Assembly (NCBI RefSeq): GCF_020360975.1
Contig: NW_025408667.1
Span: 620,001-684,000 of the forward strand
Length of the DNA: 64,000 nt
Direction of reading: 5' to 3'
Source of the DNA: Hirsutella rhossiliensis
Taxonomy: Eukaryota; Ascomycota; Sordariomycetes; Hypocreales; Ophiocordycipitaceae
The notes under the pieces were generated by a model. The model worked only from the letters and a program-made list of their open reading frames with translations, did no database searches and was not told the origin of the DNA. This document shows positions 47,589-58,559 of the stretch, piece by piece; position 1 is the first letter of the stretch, and each line of letters starts with the position of its first letter. The translations under genes and the position numbers were made by a program.

Positions 47589-49424
47589 ATGCCGCGCGCC
47601 GTGCTTCTTTCGAGCGGCGACGAGTCCGGCGACGGCGCACCTGGTGAGCATCAGCTCTTCGAAGACCAGAGCTCCGGCTCGTCATCGAACGGCAGCGACA
47701 GCGGCGACGATGACGACGACGACGATTCTCACAATGGTCGCCGCTCCGGTTTCTTCGACGTCGAGGCGGAGGAGTCCGACGGCGACGCCAGCCACGACAG
47801 TTCACACGCCGAATCCGATCTCGACACCACGCCTGGCCGGCCGTCCAGCCGTCGCACCTTTGCGCAGTTTATGCAGCTGCCACCCGAGCTTCGCAGTCGC
47901 GTCTGGGAGCACTTCTGCCCGGACCTCGTCACCAAAGCCCGCTTCCTGCAGTTTGTCCTGGCTCCAGCCTCGGCTGCGGCGGTGCTGCGGTCTTCTTTAT
48001 CCGACATGTGGACCGCCAGGGACAAAGTGTACCTCGCAGACCAGACGCAGTCTTTGCGCTGCCTCATGGCCGCCCACCGAGAGTCGCGGGAAATGGGCTT
48101 GCGAGTCTTTCCCCACACGCTCGCCATCGATAGCGGCGACGGCGATTGCGATGGGATTGTGTGCTTCAACAAGCATCTCGATGTCATCTTCGTCGACGGC
48201 ATCGAGCACCTGCACGCAGGCCGTCTATGCCACCTACCGGGTTTCGCCGAAAACATCGTCAATGCTGCCACCGTCGGCTGGATCTCTCCATTCGACGATT
48301 GGGGCGGCGCGCGCGTTCGTGCAGCCCTGCGCCTCTTTCCAAATATTCAAAGGCTATACATCTGGCAGAGCGACTATGACCTCAAGAAACGGGACCTTCA
48401 CTGGGCCGTCTCCGACTGTGTGCATCAATACTTGATGGAAACGTTCGAGAAAGGGATTGGACTGGGCGAGGACACGGAGACCATTGCGTGCTGGCCAGAT
48501 GTAGATCGCCACCCCGACTTTGCCAAGTTCCAAATCCCCCCCATCCATGTGCGCGGCCGGCCAAAAGAGGTAGACCGGTTGGTACAGAAGCGTGGCGTCC
48601 ACCTCTGGCCCATCGTCACCTTCGAATTCGGAGCTGGTATGACCCGGTACAAAAAGCTGCTGCAAGTCAAGGACGTACCCTACCCTGATGGCTTTCTCGA
48701 CAGCTCCGACGAGTCGAGCTCCACGTCGTTTTCCGACATGGACCACGATGAGTATGAGAGCGAGGGCATAGATGACGATGAACTCATCCAAGACTCCTCC
48801 TCCGAGGATGACCTGATTTCCGATCAACTTTCCGAAGGGCCTCTTTCCGCCAGAGAGCCGTCGGGCGGCAAATTCTCGAGCCCAGAGCTTGATACTGAAG
48901 ACGAGATCGCTAGCGGCCCGCCAGAGCCTGAACTGCCAAGGCGGCCGCCGAAGCGCAGAATCGTCACCGACTCTGACGACGACTCGTCCGCGCCCGACGA
49001 GCCAAGGGCCAAACGGGCTCGGATATCCCGCCCCGCGGTGGCGGACTCGGACGACGAAACGGACCAAGCCCTGGAACAGCCACGGCGGGACGCGGGGCCA
49101 CGGAGGCGCACCACAAATATTTCAGAATCAGACTCGGACGGCCACTCTGGCGGCGCAGAGGCTCACCCGGAAGACGGCGCGGGAAGCTCGTCGGACGGCG
49201 ACTCGGATTCGGATCCACCGCAGCAACGCATGTCCCTAGCAGAGCGGCTGCAGGCTCATCGCGACGCCCATCCCCTCCCGCCGTCCGACGAGGAGGGGTG
49301 TTCCACTGAGGACGACGAAGAGGACGAGGATGACGACTCGGCCGACGAGGACGGCGGGTGCCTGGTTGACCGAATGGCCTCCGAGTCGGACGGGGAGGGT
49401 GATGAATTCGAAAGGGAGTGGTGA
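47589..49424 (+). CDS. 2EXR domain protein with long acidic, nuclear-type tail
   Basis: One exon, 611 residues from the ATG at 47589 (the frame is open upstream through a Gln-rich stretch, but only via non-ATG codons). The N-terminus is Ser/Asp-rich with a run of Asp at about 40-45. Residues about 90-105 hold the motif F-x-x-F-M-x-L-P-P-E-L-R-x-x-V-W, the hallmark of the fungal 2EXR domain, which continues to about residue 365. The remaining 240 residues are strongly acidic and low complexity, with basic patches P-P-K-R-R and A-K-R-A-R that could be nuclear localisation signals next to S-D-D-D casein-kinase-like sites. 2EXR proteins are numerous in Pezizomycotina and mostly uncharacterised; a protein-interaction role is a guess. 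Absence of introns and a smooth codon pattern support a real gene. Confidence 0.88.
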   Translation: MPRAVLLSSGDESGDGAPGEHQLFEDQSSGSSSNGSDSGDDDDDDDSHNGRRSGFFDVEAEESDGDASHDSSHAESDLDTTPGRPSSRRTFAQFMQLPPELRSRVWEHFCPDLVTKARFLQFVLAPASAAAVLRSSLSDMWTARDKVYLADQTQSLRCLMAAHRESREMGLRVFPHTLAIDSGDGDCDGIVCFNKHLDVIFVDGIEHLHAGRLCHLPGFAENIVNAATVGWISPFDDWGGARVRAALRLFPNIQRLYIWQSDYDLKKRDLHWAVSDCVHQYLMETFEKGIGLGEDTETIACWPDVDRHPDFAKFQIPPIHVRGRPKEVDRLVQKRGVHLWPIVTFEFGAGMTRYKKLLQVKDVPYPDGFLDSSDESSSTSFSDMDHDEYESEGIDDDELIQDSSSEDDLISDQLSEGPLSAREPSGGKFSSPELDTEDEIASGPPEPELPRRPPKRRIVTDSDDDSSAPDEPRAKRARISRPAVADSDDETDQALEQPRRDAGPRRRTTNISESDSDGHSGGAEAHPEDGAGSSSDGDSDSDPPQQRMSLAERLQAHRDAHPLPPSDEEGCSTEDDEEDEDDDSADEDGGCLVDRMASESDGEGDEFEREW

Positions 49425-50469
49425 TGTCGTGGGCTTGCCCTTGCTTCCCCTCTTACACATACGCGCGTGCAAACAAAGTGAAGATGAGGATGGCGTTTCG
49501 GTAGAGGACTATTTGATATCAGGATCTGATGGCATAGATATAGGAGGATCGCAGAACATAATACTCATGGCCGCAAGGCTAGAGCCGGCTAGAAGTACAC
49601 ACGAAAACAAGTCCTGGACTCGACTTTTCCTCGCCGGCGCTGTCACCGTAGTCGAGCCAAACTCCGATCATGCCAAAGGAAAGAGAATCGCATGGATCCA
49701 ATGATGGGCGCGTGCAGAGATCTATTATTGCTTCTGTCATATGTTTTGTATAGAGCCCGCCACCAGCACAGATACCCAGAAGGCTCGGTATGTTGTCCAC
49801 GAAGCGGACTAGAGGGTCTTGGTCGCTATCTGGTGAGTGGACGGTTTGGTAGGAAAACTCCAGGATAGCCCGTGTGAACAATCTTGGAGCCATGGCATTG
49901 GTATCGCGACCTCACGCTCCCGTACTAGAGCTCGATATGACAATGTGAGCTCCCATAGCCTGGTGCCCGGCTGCTGAGACGCTCAACCGATATTGGCACG
50001 AGTCTCTCGTGTAGGATTTCGCGGGGCCGGGGCATGAGCATCTTCCGCTGTTCCCTTGTTGTACCCGTTCCTCCCTGGTCTGCCACCTCTTACTACAGAT
50101 CAAGTAGTCGCCAAAACGATATCATATAAAGCCTTCTCGAAATTCGACGTAGCCCAAAGATGCGTTGGCTACGGATATAAATCTTGAACACTGACATGTT
50201 GAATTGCTCAAGTAGGCCGGGTATAATTTGGTCGTGTTACAGTTGATTGCATGTCTTGAAATCGTCAAGTCAGAATATCAGGTTCCGTTTGTTTCATTGC
50301 GCCCACCCCCAAAACAAAGAAGAGAAAGATTGTATCGCGACATAGGAGGGGCCGAGGACGACACGGATCGACCTACCTGATGTGGCACTGTGCGGGACGT
50401 GATGCGTCGGAGCAGCAAGCTGGGCTGGACTGACTCACGTCGATCGACGAATGCCCCTGGATGCGAGCC
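49425..50469. other. Intergenic region between convergent genes
   Basis: Contains the 3' ends of the 2EXR gene and the Zn2Cys6 gene. A minus-strand frame at 49579-49893 (104 residues, starting M-A-P-R-L-F-T-R-A) could be a small gene but has no domain or context to support it. Confidence 0.45.
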
Positions 50470-53133
50470 CTATTGGAACATTTCTAGTAGCCGCTGCACG
50501 GGCCAGGCGTGGGTGTCGCGGTATCTCTCGACGACGGTGCGGATAGCCTGCCGCTCATACGGGTCGGTGAAGAAGTCGCTGTACACGCCGATGCCAAGGG
50601 CGGCCTGGACCAAGGCAGGGGGCGAGGCCGGGTTGCAGAGGGCGACACCGCACAGGTCAAGCAGCAGGACGCGGACCTCGTTTTCGACCTGTCTCCAGTT
50701 GGCGCGAGAGGCCACGGGGTTTCTTGAGGAAGTTGTAAGTAAGTGACGTCTCCGGAAAAGGGGGCCTTGGAGGTGTGGCCCGTACCTCAAGGACGGATTC
50801 TCGGCGACGAGGACGGCCTTGGCAATGAGGCCCAGCTGGACGCTCGTCACTTCAATGTTTGAGCCGTACCATATCGTCGGGAAGATTTCGCCGCGGGATT
50901 TGTCGGCGGCCCGCTGGAACAGGGGACGGAAGTTGATGAGGATGTGCTGCTCGAGGTGCTCTTGCTGCTTGGCCAGGCGCACTGTTGGACGGGGAGAAAG
51001 CCTTGGTTAGCACGAGATGCAATGAAGCTCCCCCCAAATCCCCTCTTTTTTCTTCCGGACGATCAGGGGGCTCGGGTGGAAGACGACTCACCCCACTCTT
51101 GCTCGCTGCCGCCGCCCCAGTGCCACTTGGCCGTCTGGACGAGGTGCATGACGACCTTGTTCGCCTGGGAGGCGCTGTGCCAAAACTCCGGGGGCAGCAT
51201 GAGCTGCGGGGCCTCGCGGCGGGTAAACGAGTTGAATATCTCCTGGCGCAGGGCCATCCAGTAGGCGGCCTGCATGAGGCTGCGCTGGCCAAAGGCAGTC
51301 TGAGAGGGCAGGCTGCGCAGGACGGCGTCGATGATGGCGAGGAAGTTGACGGACCGATGCATGGGCCCCCCGTGCGCGTCGTCCTCGTGGTCAATCTCCT
51401 CGAGCTGACGCAGGATGACGGCCGTGGTGATGATGCTGTCGCGATAGTCGTCGTCCTGGATGTCGTGGAACTGGCGCAGGGCGGGGATGCACTTGAGCAT
51501 GTACTCAACGGCCGCGTGCTCCGTTAGGTTGGGCAGCAGCTGGCCGTGGTAGAGGATGCCGTGGGGGGTCTTGTACTGCGGCAGCCGGCTGAGGTGGCGA
51601 GCGGCCACGGCGAAGATGGCGTCGAGGAGATGGGGGTGCTTGCGGGCGCAGACAGGGACGATGAGCTGGAAGTGGCGGTCCTCGTCGCAAAGGTCAAACT
51701 GTTGATGTTAGCAGGTGTATATATATATATATATATATATCAATAGGGGGTATAAGTAGTGTAAGTGAGTGAGTGAGAGGTGCAAGTGTGTAAGTCTCCG
51801 CTCACCCAATGCGACATTTCCTCGATAAAGTAACGCAGCAGACAGGCCTCTTGCACATCGCGCAGGGGAAACGGCCGGCAGCTGCCGTCGTCGCCGCCGA
51901 GCAGGCCGGGCTGCATGATGATGCTACTCGAAGTCGGCGGCGGCGGCCCCGCAAAGGTGCTGCTGTTGCAGCTGGCGGGCGACCCGTGCTGCTGCAGGTA
52001 CGATGACGGGCGCGGCGACGACATGAGCCTGGTTGTGGTGGTTGTGCTGCCCTCAGTGCGACTGTGCTCATGGTGGAAGCGAGGCGAGACGTGACTGCTG
52101 GGCGACGAGGTGAGGTAGGCGATGGAGGGCATCGTGGTGGCGGGACGCGGCAAGGTGTCGCTGCAGCCGTTATCGAGATCGTACGCCAGCTCGATGGTGA
52201 CGCTGCGGTCCAAGGGAGGCAGCGGCACGCTCCCGCGGGTGCCCGGCCGCTGGTGGTGGTGGTGGACAGGCCGGCCGTCCAGGGGCGAGCCGCTCGGGGA
52301 CAGGGCGGGGGAGTCGCGGACGTCGTCGGCGGCGAGGTCGGTCAGGGCCGGTGAGGTCCGGGCGGCAGCGACCCGTTCGCCGCCGCTGTTGGGCGGAGTG
52401 TGCTGCTGGTGCCGCCGCTCACGAGGCGCCGTCGCCGTGGCACCGCCGCGCGGATGGAAGCGGACTGGGACGGGTCAGACAAGTGACAAGGAGAGACTTT
52501 TGGTATAATCGTGTCCAAATCATGTAGACTCACAGTGTCTGGCCTCGCTGTTGACCCATTTCTGGTCCTTGGCAAAGCTCGCGACGGAGCCGTGCTTGAA
52601 GACGGTCCTGCGCGTAGGCCGCGAGCACGGCAGCTGCTTGGACTGACACCGACGGCATTTGGGCTGCTCCTCGTCGCCTGTGGAAGAAAAGAAAGATGTG
52701 TCAGTCAGTCCAGCCTCTTTGTTTGTTCTGCGTCTCCTCTGTGGCTGGCCGCGCTGGCCCCATCTCGACTCCGACACATCTTTCCCAAGCCAAGGGCCAA
52801 GATCGCCAGGGCTTGACTTGTCCTCGGCTCCCCGCACCAAAAAAATGGCTCCAGGGGGGAGCATTGAAACTGCGCGGTGCCCGCGGTGACGGCGGTGGCC
52901 AAGACGACGGCCGGGCTGGCGGGCTGCGGGCGGCAGAAAGGGAGCTTGGCAAAGATGGAACACGGCCAAACGGTGATGGATCAAAATGGGGTGTCGGGAG
53001 AAAATAAGGGAGGGACTCACATTTGACGTGCTTCTCTGCGGTGGGAGTCGCGAGGTCAGCAAATGCGCTTCTCGTCAGTTGGGGATGAGAACGAACCTTT
53101 GCACTGCAGGCAGGGATGTTTTACCGCGGGCAT
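50470..53133 (-). CDS. Zn(II)2Cys6 transcription factor (ARCA-like)
   Basis: Exons on the minus strand: 53133-53097, 53035-53021, 52677-52534, 52464-51806, 51698-51092, 50981-50786 and 50722-50470; all joins are GT-AG and in phase, giving 636 residues. The binuclear zinc cluster is C-x2-C-x6-C-x6-C-x2-C-x6-C at residues 8, 11, 18, 25, 28 and 35. It is only restored after splicing: the second exon is 15 nt, and the third Cys codon is split T|GC across an intron of about 340 bp. A Ser/Pro/His-rich disordered linker follows, then a fungal-specific regulatory region of the DUF3468/Fungal_trans_2 kind (from about residue 260), with A-V-A-A-R-H-L-S and A-A-Y-W-M-A-L-R-Q-E-I blocks. The last intron (50723-50785, 63 bp) has no stop, so retaining it gives 657 residues. 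The target genes are unknown. It is nuclear by family. Confidence 0.9.
51717..51740. repeat. (TA)n microsatellite in an intron
   Basis: About 11 TA units within the fourth intron of the Zn2Cys6 gene (51699-51805). Likely length-polymorphic. Confidence 0.85.
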
Positions 53134-56100
53134 CGCCTTGGCAAGCGAGTGAGCCAGCTTTTCGACCTTCTCCTCTCGCCTCACCGCGGTGAGCAGAGAG
53201 CTATGCGATGCGAGCAGGCGTCGCGGCCGTCTTCCGATCCGAGCCCGCCCCGGAACGAGGCGGCGGCGGCGGCGGGTGTCGGTCGGTTGGCTGGTCCAGC
53301 AGCAAGAAACCCTGGAGCAGAGGCACGAGATGGGATGCACACAACGATGCTCCGGCGACGTCTGCAGGCGCTGCTGCACAGCCGTTGGACCCTACCTTAG
53401 GGACCCTGCGGGCTGGTTCGGGGCTGAGACAAAGACTCCGGGGCGGGGAAGAACCTCTGCGATGATGTAACAACAATGGGATGGTTGCACAGATCGAGGC
53501 AAAGAATCGACAGGGTCCGCGTTGGCGAAGCGAAGGAGGGAGTCGACGATGTCGACGAGGGCCAAGTGGTTGGATGGATGCGCGGGCGAGGATGAGAAAT
53601 GAAACCGGCCGAGGGCGGGATCCAAATGATTAGGTCAACCTGTTGACTTGCTCGTGGATAGAGGGTGAACGGGCGTAACCTAACGGCGGCCCTGTCCTCG
53701 TTTTGGTCTGGATTGGCTCGACGGCGTTTCTCCCGCTTGGTGGTCAGACGCGGGCTGCGTGTCCAAACTCCGAAACGACAACTACTGCTCGAGCATATAC
53801 CAGTCTCTATGTCTGTGTTGCTTCCATGATCAATACTGATGAGGCTCTTCCTCGACTGCAAAAAATACATCTGCCTTCCGCGTGCATGCACCGGCCGGCA
53901 GCTGCTCGCTGCTCCGCCCCCCCGACAACCACCAGCATCGACGATGACGGCCAATTTTCTTCCTTGTCCCTGTTCCTCTGCCTCCCCTTCCTGTCCTCCG
54001 GTGGGGACGGAAAACTGGAGTCCATGGTTATGCTCCTGCAGCAGCAAGCGTGGATGGATCTCGGGCTCCGTTCCGGCTGCTACAAACTCAAAAATTACCT
54101 CAACCGCCCAATCAATATCAGCCTGCTGACCTCTCGCCCCCCTACTGTCTGCCGACGAGTTGGCACGTCGAGCCAGGTTTTTTGCCGGGTCGCAAGGGAA
54201 CCCATATCATCGACAACGAGGGTCCTCCTTACCTCTCCGGCCTCATGGCTGAAAGCCCCCCAAGCCTCTTATAACGCCGTGCATTCTATTAATACGCGCG
54301 GCTTTTGTCAGGTATCCACGCCACGTGGACCAGTTTGGTGTGGGGGCCAAGGGTGGTGAGCAAGAGGATGGGCTATCGGAGCCTTGCGAGTTGCCGCTGC
54401 TCGCCTCTCTTTGACATTGGAGGTTGGATTCCAATGGAGAGAAAGAGAGTTTTGCTGTGTTTGTTGATGCTGCTTCACCCCTGCATCTGGTTCTGTCGAT
54501 TATATTTTTCTTGGAAAATTAGATGGCGAGTTGTGGTTGTTGAAGTTCATGTAAACACTCGCCCTTTGCTCTAAGCTTGCCATGCTAAACCCCCTAATTA
54601 CTCACTACACGTTATAATCTGCTTGGGTCCACCATCGAATTGGGTGGGCCACTGCTGTTGACGCCAGCCCTGTGGCTCCCCTCTCTTTCTCACCCGTCGT
54701 ACGGGGGATCTCGAGGGGTCTCCGTGCTCCCGAGGGGGGCCCGGGAACCTTGAAGGTTCCGACTAAACTGTACGTGCAATAAGCTTTCTGTCCGTGTGGA
54801 ACCCCCACGATGAAGTGCTAATACGTATGCATGTTATTCCACGAGACGGCATGCCAATTCGTGTGACGGCTCCTTGACTAGTCAACATGACAAGCCTTGT
54901 CTCGGCACGTGTAGTCATGCAGAGTAGAGCACTTGCTTTTCTCGTCGGCTGTTTCAGCTCTGGCTCGTGTGACCATTGCAGCGCAACGGCTTCCGCCCGC
55001 CACACACTCAATCTCATGCTCACTCAAACTCATAGGTGCTCGTCCGTCCAGGGCCGAGCAGTAGCCGCAGCGTCCGTTCCCGAGGTCTCCCCTCCGTTGA
55101 GCACATTTTATCTGCAACAGACAACGTGGGAATTCAGATACGTTCGAGGCCTCCCCCAAACAACCCCCCTCTTCTTTCTCTTTCTCTTGTTCTCTGTCTG
55201 CCCCTTTTGCATGATTCGGGAGACGCGGAGCGGCCCACACGTGGTTTCGGGCCTGGCTTCCGGGACTCGCCCCTCTCTCCGCCCCGTTTTCGAGAATTTC
55301 CAAGACGCCGTTGCCTGCCGGACAAGCAAGCATCCTTCTCTCTGGCCTTCTATTATCTCCTCTTTTTTCTTCTTCCTCTAGCCTCTCTTGACCTTCCTCC
55401 GATGCAGATGGCAGGCCCGACGTGTCTCCACCGGTTAGTGTGGAGTCGGAACTCGTACAAATCTGCCGCGAGGTGCTCTTTGATCGGCATAATCTTAATC
55501 TACTCCGCCTCGGCATTTCACTCCCTATCCTTGCCTTGAGCACAAGCAGTTGCCGCATGGCAGCGTCCCGCTGAAAAATGGTGCGTAGCAATCTCCGGCT
55601 TGACCCTTGTCAGTTCAATAATGGGGGACCTCTCTCGGGTCCGGGGAATTGCCCGGCATATTGGACCTCTCTCCTGCTCCTGTATGTGTTCACGCCATGC
55701 AGAGAGGCCGTTCATTTCGGCAAGACTGCAATGCGACGAGATTGAAATCTCCATGTGCATACACATAAATGATCCCCCGTCTGGTATTGGCATGTAGCGC
55801 CTAGTGACTTGATAGACTCCATGACGTTCTCATGGAGCAGCGGGTAAGGAATCTCCGTCTTGAGTTGTGGTTTCTGGCTTCATCTTATGCCGGGAGTCAT
55901 ATGGGGATCCGTCCATGGCGGCGAGGCTAGAAAACTTTCGCCATCGACCTGAGGCCCAGCACTTTTGATTTAAGGGACTCTTTACTAAGAACGAGCATAC
56001 CGCCGATAACCAGTATCGATATCGACTGCTTTTCGAAAGCTGTGTGCGCTGATGCCTTGGTGCACCCGCCCGGCAGAGCACGAAGCGACACAAATGGTCC

Positions 56101-56586
56101 GGCAAACGACACTTGCAATCATAATGACCTGTGTTTACTGTCTCATTGTTTGGTACACGTAGCTGCTCAGAGAGCCGAGTGAGGACCGTTGCTCTCTTTC
56201 TCCATTCTTGATGGGCTTGGGTCGGTGCCATTGAATGGCCGGCCAAGACTATTAAAAAGTCGAATCTTCATTAAATTGTAGCTGTATGCCGTGAAATAAT
56301 AGTATTTGTTCGTGTATTACTATGAGCATTTCGCTCTCATCGCATGCGGTCAAAACTGCCCTGATACGGTGTTCTAAAACTTCGCTGGACCAGATGCCGA
56401 TCGAGATATGATTCCATTACACAACTAACAAGTGGGGTGTTTGTAGTTGTTCGTGTGCCCGGACGCCGCAGGGTTTAGATAAAATGTATAGCCTTGATCA
56501 GTGCCGCGTCGGGGTCGACTTTATGACAGAAAATTCAACCTCATCCCATACGCCATATCCCTCCCAGCATGTCAATCACGGGCCAT
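53134..56586. other. Long intergenic region without a supported gene
   Basis: About 3.4 kb. The left part is the promoter of the Zn2Cys6 factor; the right part is the 3' flank of the GPCR gene. Many frames of 60-240 codons are open on both strands (for example around 53397-54359 and 54878-55591) but they overlap, lack ATG-plus-domain support and look like GC-driven noise. No RNA gene or repeat was recognised. Confidence 0.5.
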
Positions 56587-58559
56587 CTAAACGGCATTGT
56601 TGCCAGCCTCCATATCGAATGTGTCCATGGACGTTCGGCGACTCCTGACAAACTTTGGCCACGTGTTCGTGAGCACGAGGTATTTGATACTCTTTTCGGC
56701 ATCGTCAAAGACCGTCTCGTCAAACGACCCGGGGACCTCGCCCCAGAACTGGACACGATCTCCGACAGCACTGCCATCTTCTGACGTAGCCACCACGGCC
56801 TTTTCGGACCCCCCGCAGGAGGAGGTGGGAGTGGTGGAAGCCTTCGGAGAAAGTTCAGGCATGTCGAACGGGGTGGCAGGATCAACCTCACACTTGTCGC
56901 CGTAGAGGATGCGGGCGGAACTCTCAAAAGTCCCCTCGAGCTTCTTCAGGTCCTGTGAGGAGATGTTGATGGGGAACTCGGCGTCACGAGTACTGATGAA
57001 GCCCGCATAGATGCGAAGAGCGCGGTTGAACCGCTCCCGGACGAGTTCTCTAGTCTGTTGGTCTTGCGAACCGTGCGTGCTGTTTCGGGCCGCGGCGGGC
57101 AACGAGTTCTTCCACTCGGCGACGCTGGTCAGGAAAGCAATATTTTCTCCAGAAAAGTCCCGCAGAGCGGAGAACTGCTGGAGAGGGCCGGGGTTGCGTT
57201 CCAAAACGTGCTCGAGGGCGCTCATGGTCAGGATACTCTCGCCAGAGTCGCTGGTCCTGACGGAAGCGTTGGTCGTCGACTTCCGCCCCGACATCATCGA
57301 CTCCACCGCCGTGGTGGCCGAGTGGAGGGACTTGGCTCCGTGGCCAGACGCCTTGTTCTTGGCCTCCCAATGCGCAATCGACTCGAGCGTCTCTTGGCGA
57401 AGGGCCTGGCTTCGCATTACCTCCCAGCAGGGGAGGAAGACGGTGAAGATTTCCATCATCATAATGGAGACGGCGAGCCTGATAAAGCTCTTGTTAGGCT
57501 AATGGAATCCGGGCTGTCGGATGCAAGGGGAAAGCTAGTGCTTACCACTGAGGAGGAACCCAGTACTGGTTGACCGGCGCCATGGCGGGAACGTACAGGG
57601 CGATCACCCACATGGGCGTAGCATGGAGACTGGCAGACTGCCGAGGGTGTAAGTGAGGCGTTTTCCATGTCTCGTGCAAGGAATGAACCTACTTTGCAAC
57701 AGCGCAGGCAACTGTCTGAAACCTCCAGCCTTGCGTGTCGTGGATGCCACGCGCCTTCCAGAGAATATAGGGGGCGACAAGCCAGGCCCAGAAGAATTGC
57801 CAAAAGACAGAAGGCCACCTGTTATGACGGTTAGCAAGTGTCATTGGGTGTAAGAGAGGTAAGTGTGTCGCGATATACTTACCATTCCCAGCCCCTGCCC
57901 ATCGCCATCTTTTGCTCCATCTCGGTACCGTTGACCTCGGTGCCGGCGATGCCCCAAGACCGATGAAACTTGCGGGAAATGACGTACATGAGGATGGTGA
58001 TGAAAAGCTAAAGTGTGTTTCGTTAGTACAAGGACGCCTGGTCAGTGAAAAGATCTGCATGGCGTACCTGAAACAGCATCCCCAGCCCGACGACAAGGAG
58101 AATCTTGGACGTGTAGTCAAGACGGCGGAAGTGACCAAGAATACCGCCAGTGCACCGGGCCTTGGATGGACCTTTAGCCACGCTGCTTCCGTGCTGGGCG
58201 TACTTTTTCTGCGCCTTGGCAACATGAAGGAATCGACTGTTGGAGGCGTGGAAAAGGGCGATGCCGAAGGGGAAGTAGATACCCATGACCCAGTACTCAG
58301 CCTGCGCGGGCGCCAGGGGACCGATGGTGATGCCGAGCTGGACGGATATCCAATACAAGTGAAGGAGCGTAATGGCCGAGAGCGAGAGATACAGGCCGCG
58401 GATCCGGAGCAGGGGCGTGTGGCGGCGTACAATCAGGTACGACATGCCGGCCACGACCAGGACCGTCCACACGCAGGTCAAGCATATGAAGAAGATGCCG
58501 GCAGTGGTGAGGACCGGCGCCGGCTCGGGGTCGGCTCGGACGCCGAGATGACGTCCCAT
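56587..58559 (-). CDS. Seven-transmembrane receptor with C-terminal RGS domain (GprK-like)
   Basis: Five exons on the minus strand (58559-58068, 58007-57883, 57818-57693, 57629-57546, 57478-56587) join in phase to 572 residues; the first intron has a clear ACTAAC branch site. Seven hydrophobic segments lie at about residues 17-43, 53-80, 87-108, 150-176, 205-226, 236-262 and 268-293. The cytoplasmic tail holds an RGS domain from about 361 to 471 ([16 protein letters not shown], then [10 protein letters not shown] and F-P-I-N-I). Such RGS-GPCRs, for example Aspergillus GprK, are taken to sense an external signal and to accelerate GTP hydrolysis on their own G-alpha subunit. The ligand is unknown. 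The domain has a roughly 20-residue linker between the E-N-I-A-F-L block and the next helix. Acceptor choice for exon 4 (second of two AGs) is fixed by frame. Confidence 0.9.

Noticed and set aside
50852..51527. Long alternative frames overlapping the Zn2Cys6 exons
   Set aside because: They are shadows of the real coding strand; the spliced model explains the region with conserved domain blocks.
53397..54359. Open frames of over 200 codons on both strands upstream of the Zn2Cys6 factor
   Set aside because: Composition is low-complexity or Arg/Pro-biased, starts are uncertain and the opposing frames are equally long. Treated as promoter and 5' flank.
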